NCBI GenBank assembly: GCA_017590115.1
Contig: JAGGNK010006515.1
Span: 638,646 to 702,645 of the forward strand
From: Montifringilla adamsi
Lineage: Eukaryota; Chordata; Aves; Passeriformes; Passeridae
DNA: 64,000 bases
Direction of reading: 5' to 3'
Shown here: piece after piece, positions 31,179 to 42,594 of the stretch
How positions within the stretch are numbered: the first letter of the stretch is position 1
How the letters are laid out: every line of letters starts with the position of its first letter
Position numbers and translations under genes: made by a program
The notes under the pieces: model-generated
Databases searched by the model: none
The model's input: the letters and a program-made list of their open reading frames with translations, nothing else
Told to the model about the DNA's origin: nothing

Positions 31179-31211
<33 letters not shown>

Positions 31212-31218
31212 AGGAAAA
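31150..31218 (+). mobile_element. Possible miniature retroposed insertion with poly(A)
   Basis: A 29-nt A run (31179-31207) is preceded by only about 19 non-A bases, and the 10-mer AGCAGGAAAA occurs at both sides (31150-31159 and 31209-31218). This layout looks like a severely truncated target-primed insertion with a target duplication. CR1 does not leave poly(A), so another machinery would be implied. A chance repeat around a slipped A run is the alternative. Confidence 0.3.
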
Positions 31219-33376
31219 TCAGCAGGGAACAAATAGGTTTTGTTTTCCTTTCCTGGATGGAGAACTTCAGCTTCACCTTCCTCCTGGTGGCTGTGGAAAG
31301 TGAGTTCAGCAGGCTCCCAGGGCTCGGCTATTCAAGTTTTCCAACAGAAAAACTTTGCTTTTTCAGGACTACTTTCCTCCTTAAACAAAAGGGATATTGT
31401 CCAGGGAAGGATTTTGATTTTATGCTTCTTAAGTTAGGGAAACTTCTTCCTGCAGAAGCTTTCCAGTGGCTTTCACAGCATGTTTGCTCCTGCCACCTCT
31501 CTGGGGTGCTTGGCTCTGTCCCCAGGCTGGGATCACGGCAGGGAGCTGCACCCCTGGTCCCTCACGTTGGTCTGGCTCTCTCAGGAAAGCACAAAAACCA
31601 TGGAATAACCCTCAGGCTGCACACCTACCCTGTCCCTGGAGCATAGATTGGATGCCAAGGACTCATGGCGCATCCCTGGATCCTGTGGGATTTATTTATC
31701 CGGCCTTTCCCTTGTGCAGATCTGTCCAAAGGTGCTGGGTGACAACCAGCCCTGCAGACACACTGGCTGTGACAGCCACTGCCACGATTCTCCAGCTCAT
31801 CTTCTGGGCTGTGGTGTCCCTGAACGTCCCTGAATTCCTTGTTCTCTGCAGCTACAGGGAAAAATGGACCTTTGCTGGGATCGAGAGTCAGCTGCAAAAA
31901 AGGAGTATCATAAATAGATATACTGTTGTGGTTTGGGGTTTTTTATCTTCACATCTTTGTCCCATCTTTGCTTCCAGCCAGTCTGGAGCAGCCAGAGGAA
32001 CCCAAACTCCCCTCAAAGGGAGAATGGAAGGAAGGAGGGCCCTTGTGCTTTATTCCTGGGAAAACGGCAGGCATTTGTCATTCTGCAGAAGCCAGGGTGT
32101 AAGCCAGGCTGCCAGACGTTTATGACAGGAGCTTGTGAGATTCATGTCTGGGATTGCTGCTCAAACCCAGCAGGGATTTCGTGCTGGAGGCTGGTCTGGA
32201 GGGAGGCTTGGCATGCAGGAAGGCTGTACTTCCATGCGGCTTGGCACTGCCTCCCCAAAGAAATCTTCCAGAGCAAGGGAAGATGGTTGGTATCAATCTT
32301 GTCCTGCTGCTGGCAGATCCTGATCTCCCAAAGGTGTGCTTGGGCTGCAAGTGGAGCTGTCACAGCTTTCCCTTCCTGGGGCACCTTTCCTAATCTCTGG
32401 CTGAGGGCCACCTGCTTGTCCTGAGGGCACCAGATGTTGAGATGTTCCAGGTGTCCCAGGGTGAATCACCCAGGTGGATGCACGTGAGGGATGTGGTGGC
32501 AGCGCAGTTTGCAGGGAAAAGGCTGAGCCTGGGCCACAGAGACCCCCTCCATGTCCTCCCCTGGGGCCCTTTTCTGTCTGGTTCTGCTGTTAAAGCATTT
32601 GGGGTTTTTGCTGCCTGCTCCTGGAGGGATGATCTCCTGGCACTCACTTTTTTGGGATTGCCACGTTTTGGTCTTCTCCTGCTCCCAGCAGAGTCTGCTT
32701 TGTCCTTCCTCCCCCTTCTGGGACTTCACTGTGTGTGTATTTATCCTTTTTCTACCCTCCCCTCCTCTTCTGAACTTGCTGAGCTCCATTAAGCTCCATG
32801 ATCCCAGATTCCCTCCATTAGAGCATTAAAAAATGGCTTAAAGGAGTGAGGCATCTCTGCCCACGTGCAGACCCAGTTGTGAAGCAGCGAGGAGGGAGGC
32901 AGGGAGATGCAGCACCACTGATGACCCTGATCTCTGGCCAGGTGTCACCCCCAGCCCTCTAAACCTGCCTGGCAGAGGAGCAGTGCCCTGGCAGACCTCT
33001 GCAGCCACATCAGGCAGGGCATGGGCTCAGTTAGAGCCCCCCAGTCCACCCAAAATGAGCTGAATTCCCTGCCAAAGGGTGGCTCCTCTGTGGAGGGTTT
33101 TGTGCCCCAAGCACCCTTTGGCTTCACTGGGAGGGGACAGGGGACAGATGTTGGAGATCTCGTCCTGGAGGGACAAAGGGGGAAATCCTTCTCTAAACAA
33201 AACCCTCCCTCGTGTCCTAAAGCTTCCTAAAGCTGCTCCCTTCTTGTGACCTGCAGATATTTATCTCTCCCCTCCTCTCTGTGTTTGTACATTTATAGAT
33301 GTGTACATACAAATGTATATAATCTGTTACCAGTGACTTTGTGTTGTTTCAACAATAACAGCAGGACTGGGGCTGG
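31219..33376. other. Unique sequence, no gene seen
   Basis: About 2 kb of repeat-free DNA. The 219-codon plus-strand frame at 31466-32125 lacks any domain or splice context. AT-rich TGTACATTTATAGATGTGTA near 33285 is unexplained. Confidence 0.5.
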
Positions 33377-33435
33377 AAAATTCATCATTATGAGAGCTCA
33401 GCCCTAAAATTCATCATTATGAGAGCTCAGCCCTA
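33377..33435. repeat. 29-bp tandem duplication
   Basis: Two identical copies of a 29-base unit containing TCATCATTATGAGAGCTCAG, period 29. No divergence between copies, so the event is recent or under conversion. Confidence 0.96.
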
Positions 33436-33775
33436 CAAATACCATAATCTTCTGGATGTCAAAACATTGGTGGCTTCTGTAATGTCTTGTAAGGGTGCTT
33501 GATGCAAACCATCCTTACTGCCTCATCTATGTGAGGGCCAATTACCAAATTAATGTGCTTTGGTTTTAAGCCCATGACCAGAAGCCACGTGCCTGATTCT
33601 GTTGGAGTCACAGGGAGATTTTGGCAGGTGTGGAAGGCTTGGACAGCAGCTGGGTGGGAGAAGGTAGGCCCAGCCTAGCCAATCTGCCTTTGGTGACTCT
33701 TGGGACCAGCTCGTGGGGGAGAAAAGGCCCAGGAGTGAGGCAGGGGAAGCAGCAAGGAAAGGGAACTTGGAGTTA
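33436..33775. other. Unique sequence
   Basis: Nothing recognisable before the next CR1 fragment. Confidence 0.5.
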
Positions 33776-33872
33776 CAGATCCCAGAATGGTTTGGGTTGG
33801 AAGAGACCTTCAAGACCATTTCATTCCAACCCCTGCTCTTCCAACCCCTTCCATGAGAGCAGGTTACTCCAA
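33776..33872 (-). mobile_element. CR1 LINE 3' fragment, reverse strand
   Basis: The plus strand reads ACAGATCCCAGAATGGTTTG, GGTTGGAAGAGACCTTCAAG, ACCATTTCATTCCAACCCCT. A local duplication of CTCTTCCAACCCC then replaces the usual CTGCCATGGGCAGGG segment, before GAGAGCAGGTTACTCCAAG. Confidence 0.88.
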
Positions 33873-36800
33873 GAGAAAATTTGAGGGCTGGCTCAGGGCT
33901 GTCAGGGTAGCTGCCAAAGGAAGGTGCTGCCAAGGGAATTTCCCAGGCCTGAGCATCCTCTCTTCCATCTGGGGAACACAAAAATGTTTTTCCCTGACTT
34001 CCCCTCTGGATTTCAGGTTTGCTCTTGTGGGTGTTGAGGCAAGTTTGTTTATTGCAGAGAATCTAAATATTGTGGTGCGTGTGTATTCAAACCCATATGC
34101 AAATAGCAATTGCCTAATTTATTTTTTGTTTTCTCCTGCAAACAAGTTCCCCTCTTCCTCCTGTGTAAATCAGAAGTATGTTCTCCAATGCTGATAAATT
34201 CTGGGCTCATCTAACCCTGGTGGAGGAAGAACTGGACTCTCTGTGTTTATAAACAGAGAGAGAAAATATATATCTCTCCCCACAGAGTTTACATTCCACA
34301 TGGGTTCTCTGGCCAGGGTGTCCAATAAAAGAAAAATATGTATTTCTTGTCAAAAGGTGCTGGAAACATCTGGCTGGGTGGCACCATCCCCGAATCCCAT
34401 GAGAGGGATCCAAAGGAGGCCAAGCACAATGCAATTTGGGGCGCTAGCTAGGGGCAAATAAACTTTGTGATTAAAAAAGATCCAAAGCAAGAAAACTGGG
34501 TCCTGGGGCTCTTAGGAGAAGCTTGATGGTGGCTGAACATATTAATTAACTTCAAAAGTGTTCTGATGCCTTTTTTGTCATGGTGATCTGTGCACAATTG
34601 TCATCCCATGTGGTTCTAAACTCACTTGGAAGAATTTTTGGCAGGTTCCTAAGAGTCTGAGGAGCAGAGACATTATTTTAATCATTTATTATTGCTGTTG
34701 CCTGCTCTCCTGTGCCATCACTTTACTGTTCTTTTACCAGGTGTCAAGGCAGCTTCTTAGCAGGGATTAGAAACTGGCTGGAGATGAGGAAAGGGAACTT
34801 TAATATCTATGAGTAGGAGAAAACAACAAAAAATAATTTAGTAGTTGATGTATCAATCAACTTCTGCATCTTGGGCCAGTGGCTGTGCAAACCCTTGCTG
34901 GAATTCTGATGTGACAAATCTTTTTTTTTATGTAGCATTAATGTTCTGTTCACTCCTTAAAATTGAGTAACCTCTGATTAGACTCCAAGGCCGAAATACT
35001 GCCAGAAAAATCCAATTCTGTGCATGGAGCACAATGTTCTCTCTGGTCCAGCACCGAAGTGCTCTTTCCAGAAAAAACAGGTACGAAACCACAGACGTTC
35101 CTGAGGGCAAATGTTGGGAAGGTTTGGAAGGTGGACACAGCATTTAAAGCCCCACAGGGCATTTTGAACGCTTGGCAGTTGTGCAGGGACAAGCCTCACG
35201 CTTCTTTTTTCCTTTCTTTGCACTTCAGCAGAGTAAAAATACTTGTTGATCTTTCACCTCCATGGAATTTTTCTCTCCATGATCCATAGTTTGGCTCATG
35301 GCTCTTCTTTATCCACCCTGCTCTTCACTTGGCACGTCTGGCCCTGTCCTCGGGGATCCTTGGTGGAAATCTGTTTGACAGACAAACGAGGTGACTCTTC
35401 CTCCTTCTCCAACATCCTCAGGTTGGTTTGTTTTTCAGAACAAGTGGGCTGGAGGCAGAGGAGGTGCTCCAGTGGGTACATCTTCGAGAAGTGAATCCTG
35501 GGTGCCGGCCATTCCGCCGGGATCACTGACCAGATCACTCTCCCTTTGAGGAACGAGGACACAAGCAGGATTTACTGGAAGTCCCCAGACTCATCATTCT
35601 TCCCACGTTTCCCCCATAGCTGCTAAGTGTGCGTGGGGCATCTTGTTGGTCGTGAACCCTGAGGGCCCATCCTTGGCTGCAGAACTCCCTAAAGGAGGAA
35701 TTTTCCCACTGCTGATCTTCCTGGCAAGGAGCACGGGCTCGCTTTAATGCAATTGTTGTTTTTATCAGTTGCTGAACGCTCTGCAGCTCGAGCTGGGTGG
35801 TCTCTGAGATGTCACACACGACTCCCGTGGGCTGGGTTGGGGAGAGGAGAGGTTTTTATGGTCAGGGAGGAACCGGCCAAATTCCTCATGGGATCTGGTG
35901 GAGCCCCTCCTCACCTGGTTCAGCAGAGGTGGACTGGAAGGGGCTGCCTTGCTCAGTTCTGCTGCCCATCCCTTTGAGGAGGGCAGCAGGAGAGCCCTCG
36001 TTCCTGGCAGGATTGCAGCAGGTCAGCAAATCTCACTGGAAGGGTCTCGCCAGGAACGGGGCGGATGAACTCTAAAAAAAGCCACCCGAGGAGCACTGAC
36101 TAAATTCATTTATCATGGGCACAGCTGATTTGAGAGGATTTCTAGACCCGGAGCCTGAGGGGATCACCTTCAGGTCTCTGATTGAAACCACCACACCTTG
36201 CTGAGATCCCAGCACAGGGAGATCTCCTGGCCCCCAAGGGTGGCTCTTTCTTCCTGCAGTTGGGTTGTGTGTGGTCAGCAGAGTGTCCCTGTGGTCCGAC
36301 GGCCAGCGGGAATGACCAGCAGCACTGGCATTCCCGGAAGGAGTTTGGGAGCCAACTCCAGCAGAGAGCTTAGAGCTGGACACACTTTGAAGGCTTCCAC
36401 TTCCCCAGGCATTTATTTAGAAGCAAAACAAGAGGGTGATGGGGTGGAAATTATCTTCAGCAAGGGATTGCTCTTTTCCCAGTCTTTTTTTTTTCCCTGC
36501 TAGTGAAAGCATTTCACAAACAACTGGTGAAGTTTCGCATCATCCTGTGGCAGCTGGAAGCAGCAATAGATTGTTGCTTTATTTCCCTCTTCAGCTGGGA
36601 AATCTTCAGCAAATCAGGAGGTGCAGGAGGTTAATGGGACCTGTAATTGAAAAAGAAGGGGAAAAAAACCCCTCCATATGCATGGAGAGTTATGGAAAGC
36701 CCCAAGAAAGGGACTGGTGACAGGTAGGAAAATCCCTCTGGTTTTCCAGCAGCCCCAGAGGCTTGGGCAGCAGAATTCCATCGAATTCCATCTGCTGGTG

Positions 36801-37618
36801 GTGTCACCTTGGGGGTGTCACCTCGTCTGAGGAGGGACAGCCCACCCCACCCCACCCCACGGATGTCCTGGTGTTTCACTGGATTTAGTTGCACGTCCCA
36901 TCTTGGGATGAAGGCCAGTTGGATGCTGCATTAGAATTTAAGTTGGACTGGTTAGATCCTGCTCGGGCTTGGACTCCATCCTTAATTTCTTTTGTGTGGT
37001 CTTCTCTTGGGAAGCTTTAGAGAAAACCAGCAGTTTGTTACAGGAACGTCTGGATCTCATCCAGGGACCGTCTTCCTCGCGCTGTGGGCTACTGTGCAGC
37101 TCCAAAATAGCCCTGGCCACCTCTTGCCCTTCCTCCAGTCCCATCTCCAGGTGTTCCATCCCTGGGTGTTCTCCCTGCCCTGAGCACGCTCAGCAGCTGC
37201 CGTCGCTCGGGAATGGAGGGTCTCCAAGTTGGATATCTGCCCACCCTCGGATGGAGACCACCAGACTCGCCTGCTGTGCAGCAATGAGCTGCGAGAGGCT
37301 CTCAGCATGCGAGTTTCCACGAGGCAGGAGTTCTCTTTGGAGGCATCCAATTCCCTCTTCCCTCCGTCTGCAACCTCCGCCCTTCGGGTCTAAATCGTGG
37401 AGCTGCCCAAATATCTGGATCCCTGCAGGGCAGGCGGCTCAGAGGATGAGGTGACCCCAGGAGAGGCATGGAAATTGAGCTCTTTTGGATTAAGTTGTGC
37501 TATTTTCCCCCAGTTTTTCACGAGGAGTAATTATTATCCTTAATCATACTTTTCCCTCCCAACTCTCATATAATTTTCCAGCTCCCCACCAGAGAAAGGG
37601 GAAAATGGCTTTGCTTTT
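33873..37618. other. Unique sequence, CR1-free for 5.8 kb
   Basis: No transposon from 33873 to 39655 apart from short runs. Contains a four-block C-rich repeat at 36841-36860 and a modestly CpG-enriched part at 37020-37400 (open on both strands but without a protein family). AATAAACTTTGTGATT near 34457 and similar signals have no associated gene. Confidence 0.5.
36841..36860 (-). repeat. (CCCAC)4, G-quadruplex motif on minus strand
   Basis: Four CCCAC-type units on the plus strand give four G tracts of 3-4 separated by single T on the minus strand. This satisfies the classic G3+N1-7 rule with minimal loops, a very stable predicted quadruplex. Confidence 0.9.
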
Positions 37619-37643
37619 GGTTTCATTTCATTGAAATGAAACC
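37619..37643. repeat. 25-bp near-perfect palindrome
   Basis: Arms of 12 bases, GGTTTCATTTCA and TGAAATGAAACC, are separated by a single T. The plus strand contains GAAATGAAACC, and the GAAA/TTTC repeats resemble interferon-regulatory-factor half sites in opposed orientation. It could be a dimeric transcription-factor site or a simple cruciform-prone palindrome. A one-base loop rules out a microRNA precursor. Confidence 0.9.
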
Positions 37644-39655
37644 AGGACAGTTCCTTAAAAAATGGTTTGTTTTCTGAGTGGGAAACCTGATAAAAGTAGT
37701 GTGGAAGTGGAAAATATTCTCCCTAGCTGTAGGGATGATGCATGGCAAAATACTTTTGATCAAGTCTAATCCAATTACTCTTGATTTGGCAATCCTGAAG
37801 GGTTGCCAAACCCATCCTTTTCCTGGAACTGAAGTCCCTGAATGTTCCCATGTACCAGGAATGCCAGGACCTCATGAGTGCTGCCAAGTGCATTGGTGCT
37901 GCGCTGTTGCCCTTCCAGAGGTAATATTTTCAATTTCAGCTGTAGGGCTGCAATAAACTCCATCCTAAAGAAACCCAAATGGGAGAAACTGGGATATTTG
38001 CTATCTCTGGCAGAGGATGTAGGGGAGATGGTCATTCCCCCATCACCCTTTAAACCCCAAAAGGACCCTCCCACAGGCAGGTTTGACTCTTCACCTCTTC
38101 CTCCCATGGCAGCCATTTCCAGCTTTCCACTTTCCTAAAATGATTTCCACCTTCAGCCCTGGCAATGGTTATTCCCAGATGCTCCATCTCCCATCCCAGG
38201 AGGTGTTTGACTGCTTTAAGGCTTGGAGAGCAGCCCTGAGGGCACCTGAGTGACATCCTACGATTTGCCAGGAGCGCTGTCACCTTGGGGGACATTCCTG
38301 CCCCCAAAACCTGGTGGAAACATGACTGGAGCAGGGCCAGCAAAGACAGGCAGGAAGGATGAGGAGCTTGGAAAGTCTTCCACAGGGGGTTAAACAGATT
38401 AGGAATGTTTAATTTACTGAGGGGAAGAGTAAGGGATGCCACAGTGGATTTTTGAAAGAGTGAGTGATGCAGAGAAGGTCAGGAAACCACTGCTGTCTGC
38501 CAGCTCCTATGTTTTATAGGATACCTGAAAGGAGGGCTGGAATATTAAATAATACTTATTCTAATACATGACATTAAATCAAATGTTTAAAATGGGAAAA
38601 AAAAAAAAAAAGAGGGGTTGTCAAGTACATCAGTGCTCCAGCTGTCCCTGAGTGATGGTGTTAGGACAGATGGTGTCCAGGTTTTGGGAGCAACATTTCT
38701 CCATGGTCCACAAGGCATTGCAGAACAATCTTCTGCCTGCCCCAAGAGGCAGCTGAAATAATTCTCAGTGGATGGGGAAATTCAGCTGAGGTTTTTAGGA
38801 TTAAAGGCTGAACCTTTAAAAGATGGTTGAGGAGTTTTTCCTGCCTGGCAGTGCTGGGATGTGGTGAATAACCCATCGGGAAAAGGACGTGGATGAGGAG
38901 CCATGATTTGCACTCTAGGAGCTGTAGCACGATTTGCTGTGTGAGGCTGATGTTCCAGAGAGACAAATGAGGTTGGGACAAGCTGTGTCACCAGCTCAGT
39001 GTGACCCTGTGATTCCACTGTCACTTAAAGTCACACGGATTTACCCTGGCAAAAATATTTGGGATTCCTGATGAAAGGGATTTGCTCTGCTGGGACGTTG
39101 TGATGTGGTTGTGCTGGATGCTGGTCTGCTGAGGGTCCTGCAGCTCTGGGATGGAGCTGAAACTCCTGCAGGCTCCTCTTGGAGGCGATGGAGGGAGCGA
39201 GGGAGGCTTTCCAGGCTGGATCACCAGCTTTGGATGTGGCAGCCGGCGTGTGGTACTTTGTTCTGCTAATGATGCTGCTTCCACCCTTCCCTGTTTCCCT
39301 GCTGACACTGGCGACCCTCTGCCGTGCTCCTGGCTTTGTTTTAATCCTCAGTAATGGCAAAAGAAAACAACTGGTGCTTTGCTTCCTCCTCAGTCCGAGG
39401 ATGCTCCTCAGATGGGGGATAAGGGACGGATTTTGTCCAGCCCACGGGCCAAAGCTCACAGAGGCTTTGGCGGGTGTTGCTCCAAGATTCCTATCTGAGG
39501 AGCTCTCCCAGGGGAGGGATGTGTAAAACGAGTGATCGGGAGCTTGTCTGGGCAGTGGGTTGCAGCAGCAGGGCTGGGAGAGGAGCACAGGAACTAGGAG
39601 CTGGCTGGGGACAGCAGGCTGCTGTGCCGTGCCATCGCTCTCTGTCACAGCACCT
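37644..39655. other. Unique sequence, no gene seen
   Basis: 15-nt A run at 38597-38611. Minus-strand open frames at 38050-39663 overlap unsupported plus frames. Confidence 0.5.
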
Positions 39656-39800
39656 AAGGACAAAAGTTAAAAAAGTGCTTGTGAAAATCCCCTCTCCAGC
39701 TCTCTTGGATCCCCTTCAGGCCTTGGAAGGGGAGCTGAGGTTTCTGGAGCTTTCTCTTCTCCAGGTGAACACTCCCAGCCTGTCTCAGCCCAGGCCACCC
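39656..39800 (-). mobile_element. CR1 LINE internal 3' region, reverse strand
   Basis: The plus strand GTGAAAATCCCCTCTCCAGC, TCTCTTGGATCCCCTTCAGG, CCTTGGAAGGGGAGCTGAGG, TTTCTCTTCTCCAGGTGAAC and CCAGCCTGTCTCAGCCCAGG corresponds to the segment upstream of the usual terminal region (minus sense: GCTGAG...GTTCACCTGGAGAAGAGAAAG). The extreme 3' tail is not present beside it. Confidence 0.8.
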
Positions 39801-40563
39801 AGCAAAGCCCAGCCCTTACCTGGATGATAAATCCCACAGCTGGGAGAGTTTCTTTTCCAGGGAAACACCCAAGAACCACGGCCAGAGGGATTGCCCACGG
39901 GTTTTAGAGGAGCTGTGAGATGGGGCATCCCTCTTCCACGGGGCTGGGGCGCTCAGACCCCATTCCTCTCCTCAGAAAGTGCAAGGCAGCATGGAAAGGT
40001 TTGTGGGGCTATTTTTGAAGTGCAGGACAGCTGTGAAAGGTTAAGGAAAGCTGGTCAGAAAGTCAGGGGGCTGCTCTGTGTCTGGTCTCTGTGTGTGTTT
40101 TCTGAAATACAGATGGGTGCAGCACACCCTGACTTGCCTTTTGCCACAGAAAAATCCAATTCCCGTGAGAGCTGTGGGAAATCAGCTGTGCCAAGACCGT
40201 CCAGGTGGAGTTAAGCTGAGCATGGTACAGCCTGTCAGAGAATATCTCCTTACAAAAGCCAGACATGAATCACGTTGCTGAAAGTGTTTTACCCACCTGG
40301 GCCTGTCATTCCAATGTGTGGCTAACCTAACACACAGAGTAAATAATTCAGCCCCGTCCAGCAGAAAACTTGGCTCTCTCCCTCCCTCTCTCCCTCCCTC
40401 CTCCCCACCGTGTTGTCAGGAGCAGAGGTAAGACAGCAGGATTGTCCGTGCTGGCTGACCAAAAAATGACTGCAGAATCACAGATGCTGTGTTCAGGCAC
40501 GATGTGCTTCGTGGCATTTCATCTTTTTCCTGTTTTATTGCCTAGAAAAGGTTGCTTTGGCTC
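39801..40563. other. Unique sequence with a pure pyrimidine tract
   Basis: Holds the 33-nt pyrimidine tract at 40374-40406. Otherwise no feature. Confidence 0.5.
40374..40406 (-). repeat. 33-nt pyrimidine tract, G-quadruplex/H-DNA motif on minus strand
   Basis: An unbroken run of C and T built from CTCCC/CCTCCCTC units. The minus strand has five G3-4 tracts with loops of 4, 1, 5 and 1 bases, so both quadruplex and triplex (mirror-repeat) structures are possible. Confidence 0.88.
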
Positions 40564-40672
40564 AGAGGATGGGGCTTGGAGCACCCTGGGATAGTGGGAG
40601 GTGTCCCTGTTCATGGCAGGGAGTGGCACTGGGTGGGCTTTAAGGTTCCAACCCAAACCATTCCAAAACCAA
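40564..40672 (+). mobile_element. CR1 LINE 3' fragment, forward
   Basis: Runs GAGGATGGGGCTTGGAGCAC, CCTGGGATAGTGGGAGGTGT, CCCTGTTCATGGCAGGGAGT to CAACCCAAACCATTCCAAAA. The final ATTCTGTG tail is replaced by CCAAAAATG. Confidence 0.92.
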
Positions 40673-40873
40673 AAATGATTATTTTATACACAGAGCCAAG
40701 TTACTCCTTGTCGTGGGTCAGGTGTTGGTTTTTGGTTTGACACTGTCTATCCACCCACTTTTAATATTAAAATACTAAACTGGATGAAAATATTCCTCCT
40801 TCTTATAGTGGCCCAAGTTTTGTTTAAAAACAAGGTGCATGTGCAAAGTGGAATTTGTCATTGTAAAACATTA

Positions 40874-40920
<47 letters not shown>

Positions 40921-41425
40921 AATTGTAACCAGGCCTTTGAAACTTGAAGTTGTGGGATTGGTTTTGGCAGGAAATGAAAAAATTTCCTTTTCCTTGATAT
41001 TCTTCTCTTTGCTTTTTAATTTTTTGGTATTATTACTATTTTTCCTAAGACGATGTAATTTCCTGACTCTCCCTGATCTGAGCTGTACAATCAAAGGGAA
41101 AGGAAGACAAACTGGGATAGCTCCTTCCTGTAAGGAAATTATTTTCAATCTTTATTTGAATGCCCCATTGCTTTGCAGGCCTTATCCTTCAGATATGACT
41201 GGAAGTATTCTTTGGCAAAAGCCCTGCTTGCAGAGAGAGAGAGGCTGGGGATGGAGGCAAGAGAGGAACAACCCAAAGTGGAGAAAAAGCTCCCAAGTAA
41301 AGTTCCTTGAGTTATGCAGCACATTCCTATAATCCAAACAGTGCTTTAGGTTTATTTTTTGCCATCATACCCTGGCTCGTGTGTTTGGGTACCTCAAGCA
41401 ATTCCTTTTCTTATCTGATTAATAT
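40673..41425. other. AT-rich unique sequence with 43-nt poly(A)
   Basis: A43 at 40876-40918. Upstream and downstream ATTGTAA heptamers are the only flanking repeat, too short to argue for retroposition. No gene seen, and the plus-strand frame crossing it is a lysine run. Confidence 0.55.
40876..40918. repeat. 43-nt uninterrupted poly(A)
   Basis: Second longest homopolymer of the window. Confidence 0.97.
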
Positions 41426-41660
41426 GAATCCTGGAATGGTTTGGGTTGGAAGGGACCTCAAAGTTCAGCCCTGCCATGGGCAGGGACACCTTCCACTATC
41501 CCAGGCTGCTCCAAGCCCCATCCAGCCTGGCCTTGGACACTTCCAGGGATCCAGGGGCAGCCACAGCTGCTCTGGGCGCCCTGTGCCAGGGCCTGCCCAC
41601 CCTCAAAGTAAGAAATATCTTCCCAATGTTTTATCTAAATCTCTTTCAGTTCGGCTCTTC
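41426..41660 (-). mobile_element. CR1 LINE 3' end, reverse strand
   Basis: One of the best-preserved GGTTTGGGTTGGAAGG-group copies. The plus strand shows TCCTGGAATGGTTTGGGTTG, CCCTGCCATGGGCAGGGACA, CCTTCCACTATCCCAGGCTG, GGCCTTGGACACTTCCAGGG and TGCCAGGGCCTGCCCACCCT, continuing to TTTCAGTTCGGCTCTTCCCT. The segment between GACCTCAAAG and CCCTGCCATGG is shortened. Confidence 0.94.
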
Positions 41661-42455
41661 CCTTCCAGGCCAAATGCTGGGAGTAATTAAAACGTGCTCC
41701 ATTTGCAAATGGGAATATTTTGCATCTTTCAAACCAGCCTGGGACATTAACAGCAGTTACTGGAAGGGGAGCCAAGCAGGAAACACAGGAAACTCCCCCA
41801 AAACCAGATTTTCCAAAAAGATGCAAAGCTTTATGCTTCAAGCAGTCCCCAAGAAAGTGATGGAAGACTGCCATGGTGTAGTTTGGTTGGGAATGGGGTT
41901 TCAGAAAGCCTTGTGACTGTGTTGAAAAATGCTCCTAGACTCGATGCTGACAGATTCTGCCAGTGGGACTCGTGATCCTTGGCTCCAACCAGGACTTGCA
42001 GCCATTTTGGAACCAGGAAAACATTGGAGAATCTGTCACTTGCGGCAGTTTTCCAGCCACATCTGAAGCAGCGTTAGGAAACGGGTCTGGTCTGGGTTCC
42101 CACATCAAAATGGTCGGCCACAGATCCGGATTTGGGGAGTCTCACCCCAACTGCAGCCCAGTTCTCAAAAGGGGTGGATTTGCAGCTCTATTTTCAGCCC
42201 ATTTTTAATAGGAAAATGGATTTTATTTTGGATGATCCCCAGGAGTTTCTCTGTCTTGCAAACTGCTGATTCCCAGATTTGTGTGTAGCATCGAGCAGGG
42301 GGTTGGAAACCTGATATTTTTTTCAAGTTTTATGTTCTTTCTGCATGATCCAACTGCTTCTGCTTTTGGCTCGGTCAAATTTCCCACTAGGAAAAAAAAG
42401 TGGGAAAATTTCTGTGCTCTTTGAAAATAAAAAAAAATTTGCTTATGAACAAAGC
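41661..42455. other. Unique sequence, no gene seen
   Basis: No recognisable feature between two CR1 copies of opposite strand. Confidence 0.5.
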
Positions 42456-42594
42456 CCTGGATCCCTGGAAGTGTCCAAGGCCAGGCTGGATGGGGCTTGG
42501 AGCAACCTGGGATAGCGGAAGGTGTCCCTGCCCATGGCAGGGGGTGGGATAAGATGAGCTTTGGGATTCCTCCCAGCCCAAAGGATTCCATGAA
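42456..42594 (+). mobile_element. CR1 LINE 3' end, forward
   Basis: Runs CCTGGATCCCTGGAAGTGTC, CAAGGCCAGGCTGGATGGGG, AGCAACCTGGGATAGCGGAA, CCCTGCCCATGGCAGGGGGT to CCCAAAGGATTCCATGA. It is well preserved. Confidence 0.94.

Noticed and set aside
31466..32125. 219-codon plus-strand open frame
   Set aside because: Composition is random-looking, with no signal peptide, domain or bordering splice sites that agree in frame.
36969..37454. 161-codon plus-strand frame in a mildly CpG-enriched region
   Set aside because: An equally open minus-strand frame overlaps it, and neither resembles a known family.
37619..37643. microRNA precursor
   Set aside because: A one-base loop and 12-bp stem are far too small.
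40876..40918. Tail of a processed pseudogene
   Set aside because: The upstream 400 bases show no cDNA-like body, and the only flanking repeat is 7 bases.
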